Shown here one piece after another: positions 62,261 to 64,000 of a stretch of 64,000 nucleotides of DNA (position 1 is its first letter; each line of letters begins with the position of its first letter). Source of the stretch: JACCTU01 sp963700495 (GTDB lineage: Bacteria > Actinomycetota > Thermoleophilia > Gaiellales > Gaiellaceae); NCBI GenBank assembly GCA_963700495.1, contig CAVOXT010000002.1, positions 104,488 through 168,487 on the forward strand, in the 5' to 3' direction. The position numbers and the translations under genes are program-made. A model generated the notes under the pieces. That model was not told the origin of the DNA. It saw only the letters and a program-made list of their open reading frames with translations, and ran no database searches.

Positions 62261-62632
62261 CTAGCTGATGTCCACAACGCAGAAGCGGTTGCCCTCGGGG
62301 TCCGCAAGGATGACGTAGTCGGCGTCCGGCGGCCGCTTGTTCCAGTGCACTTCGGTAGCGCCCAACGCCTTTAGGCGCTCCACCTCGCCGGCCTGGTCCT
62401 CTGTGTACAGATCAAGGTGAATACGCGGCGGCACTTGCACTGTCGAGCGAACCTTGTCGAGCGACAGATTCGGCCCGACACCATCGCGCGGTCGGAGCAG
62501 CATGAAGTCGTCGCTCGGTACGTCGCGCCGGACGTAGTCGAGAGCCACCTCCCAGAACTCGGTCTGGCGCTGAAGATCGTCGACACGCAGAACGATCGAG
62601 CCGATGCGGAGCACCGAGGCGACTCTATCCAT
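62261..62632 (-). CDS. VOC (glyoxalase/bleomycin-resistance-type) protein
   Basis: 123 residues from ATG 62632. ASVLRIGSIVLRVDDLQRQT, EFWEVALDYVRRDVPSDDFM, RIHLDLYTEDQAGEVERLKA and ADYVILADPEGNRFCVVDIS give the double beta-alpha-beta-beta-beta fold with H/E ligand positions (HLDLYT, DPEGNRFC). Members bind metals or antibiotics or act as lyases. It converges on tetR (70 bases between). Confidence 0.85.
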   Translation of the reverse strand: MDRVASVLRIGSIVLRVDDLQRQTEFWEVALDYVRRDVPSDDFMLLRPRDGVGPNLSLDKVRSTVQVPPRIHLDLYTEDQAGEVERLKALGATEVHWNKRPPDADYVILADPEGNRFCVVDIS

Positions 62633-62687
62633 CGTCGTCAACTGATGCAGTACCAGTGAGTACGTGCCCTCGGAAGCGCTCGATCCG

Positions 62688-63200
62688 ATGGCGACGTACG
62701 ATTGCCCGATGCGCGAGCCCGTGTTCACCGAGACCCTGCAGATCTCGTTGGTCGTGCGTGACCTCGAGGCGACGGTTCGGACCTACGTGCACGAATACGG
62801 CATCGGCCCTTGGGACATCTACGAGTTCAACCCCGACACCGTTCGAGACATGCGGGAAGACGGACAGCCGGTCGAGCGCGCCTGGCGCCTCGCGCTGTCG
62901 CAAGTCGGCGGCGTGCAATGGGAGCTGGTCCAGCCGCTCGACGACCACAGCATCTACGCAAAGTTCCTGGCCGCGAACGGAGAGGGCGTCCACCACGTCG
63001 GAGTCGCGGTGCCGAACTTCCACGGGACGATCGCCGAGCTCGAGGAGAAGGGCCACAGCGTTGTCCTCGGTGGCGAGTACAACGGCGTCACCTTCGCGTA
63101 TCTCTCCACCGACAGGGATCTCGGTCTGATCACGGAGATCTTCGACGCACCTCCCGGCCTCGAGCAGAAGCCGGACGCGGTCTACCCGCCTAGCGACTGA
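62688..63200 (+). CDS. VOC protein, methylmalonyl-CoA-epimerase-like
   Basis: 170 residues; ATG 62688 follows GGAAG, ATG 62709 is an alternative. ETLQISLVVRDLEATVRTYV, EYGIGPWDIYEFNPDTV, VGGVQWELVQPLDDHSIYAK and GEGVHHVGVAVPNFHGTIAE with HHVG and a final Glu (GLITEIFDAPPG) are typical of Glyoxalase_4/epimerase-like VOC proteins. Likely metal-dependent; substrate unknown. Divergent from the VOC gene at 62261. Confidence 0.82.
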   Translation: MATYDCPMREPVFTETLQISLVVRDLEATVRTYVHEYGIGPWDIYEFNPDTVRDMREDGQPVERAWRLALSQVGGVQWELVQPLDDHSIYAKFLAANGEGVHHVGVAVPNFHGTIAELEEKGHSVVLGGEYNGVTFAYLSTDRDLGLITEIFDAPPGLEQKPDAVYPPSD

Positions 63201-63210
63201 TCAAGGGTCG

Positions 63211-64000
63211 CTAGGAATGACGCTCGGCCCCCGTCGGCTCGAGCTCGTCGTGGACGTGCTGGACGACCTTCTTGTCCGGCCGCGCGCCGAAGAAGTAGAT
63301 CGCGCCGACCGCTGCGATGACGGCAATGACGACCAGCGTGATCCAGTCGAGGTTGAAGTACGCCCGGGGGCTGCTCAGGCCGGTCGGCAGCACGACATTG
63401 ACGAGCATCAGGCCGAGGTATCCCGCGGCGACGATGGACACCGTCCACCCCCAGCGACCGAGCTGGAACGCGCCCTCGGGGACCCACCCGCGGGCCCGCG
63501 CAACGATCGCCCCGATCACGGTGAGCAGGAACGAGAGGTAGATGCCGCTGACACTGAACGACACGAGCGCCACGAGGCCGTTGACGTTCGCCGGATACGT
63601 GATGAAGCCGATGTCGACGTTCTTCGAAGGCGCGTAGTAGACGAGCAGGGCGAAGAGCAGAGTGATCACCGACCCTGCGAGCAGGGCGTTTACAGGCGTC
63701 CGGAAGCGTTCGTGCACGCGCGAGAGCCACGCTGATCCGGGGAGTGCGCCGTCGCGGGCATAGGAGAACGCAAGCCGGCTTCCTGCACCCTGGACTGAGG
63801 TTCCGCAGGAGAAGAACGCGAAGATGATGAGGAGCAGGAGGAAGTCCTGCATTCCGCTCGAGAGCTGTCCGAGGATGAATGGAACACCGCCGCCCTCGAC
63901 GGTCGCCGCGACCGGGTCGTTCTCCGGCATGGCGAGGAGGAGCGCAGCGATCAGGATGAACGACGAGATGCCGCCCCAGATCAGCGCCCAGCGCATCGAC
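63211..64000 (-). CDS. APC-family amino-acid permease, 5'-partial
   Basis: The gene enters from the right edge; at least 263 C-terminal residues are visible. Several helices: ALIWGGISSFILIAALLLAM, FLLLLIIFAFFSCGTSVQGA, NALLAGSVITLLFALLVYYA, GLVALVSFSVSGIYLSFLLT and a final pair ending FGARPDKK. GSRLAFSYARDGALPGSAWL followed by SRVHERFRTPVNALL is the conserved cytoplasmic loop of APC amino-acid/polyamine transporters. Transported substrate cannot be told. It converges on the VOC gene with a ten-base gap. Confidence 0.85.
   Translation of the reverse strand, partial: SMRWALIWGGISSFILIAALLLAMPENDPVAATVEGGGVPFILGQLSSGMQDFLLLLIIFAFFSCGTSVQGAGSRLAFSYARDGALPGSAWLSRVHERFRTPVNALLAGSVITLLFALLVYYAPSKNVDIGFITYPANVNGLVALVSFSVSGIYLSFLLTVIGAIVARARGWVPEGAFQLGRWGWTVSIVAAGYLGLMLVNVVLPTGLSSPRAYFNLDWITLVVIAVIAAVGAIYFFGARPDKKVVQHVHDELEPTGAERHS

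Overview
The window is high-GC DNA (roughly two thirds G+C) from an actinobacterium. Tightly packed genes, four-base ATGA/GTGA overlaps, frequent GTG starts and a secreted collagen-like protein of a style common in Thermoleophilia (Solirubrobacterales/Gaiellales) suggest that class; this is an inference, as there is no rRNA or ribosomal marker. No CRISPR array, IS element, integrase, rRNA or intact tRNA was seen.

Region 1 (1-25.7 kb) is a large biosynthetic locus. A plus-strand run of 21 genes, most overlapping by one to four bases, encodes a dissociated fatty-acid/type II polyketide machine: FabL-type enoyl reductase, FabG ketoreductase, an acyl carrier protein with a C-terminal zinc ribbon, two FabZ-like dehydratases, an active ketosynthase and a ketosynthase-like partner that has lost its catalytic residues (chain-length-factor-like). 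Around these lie isoprenoid-type enzymes (polyprenyl-synthase-like, squalene-cyclase-like toroid), two methyltransferases, several glycosyltransferases (including a tandem pair), an O-carbamoyltransferase and a fused acyl-AMP ligase/carrier/acyltransferase. On the minus strand are a geranylgeranyl-reductase-type flavoprotein, a SnoaL-like protein, a Sfp-type phosphopantetheinyl transferase that would activate the carriers, and a phage tail-tube-like gene. Together they point to a glycosylated, carbamoylated lipid or polyketide-isoprenoid hybrid. The stretch 2.5-8.3 kb carries a dense set of frameshifts while protein motifs and stop/start overlaps survive, which looks like assembly error.

Region 2 (25.7-28.8 kb) holds pterin carbinolamine dehydratase, the collagen-like protein, a strong terminator hairpin and a Vps62-like membrane protein.

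Region 3 (28.8-47.5 kb) looks like a conflict or defence island: a subtilase/ComEC-type metallo-hydrolase pair; a compact operon TIR-TM-TolB propeller / two-TM DUF4231 (SLATT-like) / TIR-TM-WD40 / TIR-TM; an alpha-dioxygenase-type heme peroxidase; a metallo-hydrolase with trypsin-like protease; a peptidoglycan amidase; an unknown protein; and a TRAFs-binding-type protein coupled to a patatin phospholipase. The TIR operon is the best candidate for an undescribed system.

Region 4 (47.5-53.8 kb) has a threonine dehydratase remnant, a second tail-tube-like gene, a papain-like protease, an M15 peptidase with peptidoglycan-binding domain, a secreted pentapeptide-repeat membrane protein and a FecR-like/TolB-propeller protein.

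Region 5 (53.8-64 kb) is ordinary metabolism: HAD hydrolase, UbiE methyltransferase with a membrane partner, cyclic-nucleotide-binding protein, metallo-hydrolase, MmcQ-like protein, cysteine synthase, two paralogous medium-chain reductases facing a TetR repressor across a palindrome, two VOC proteins and the end of an APC permease.
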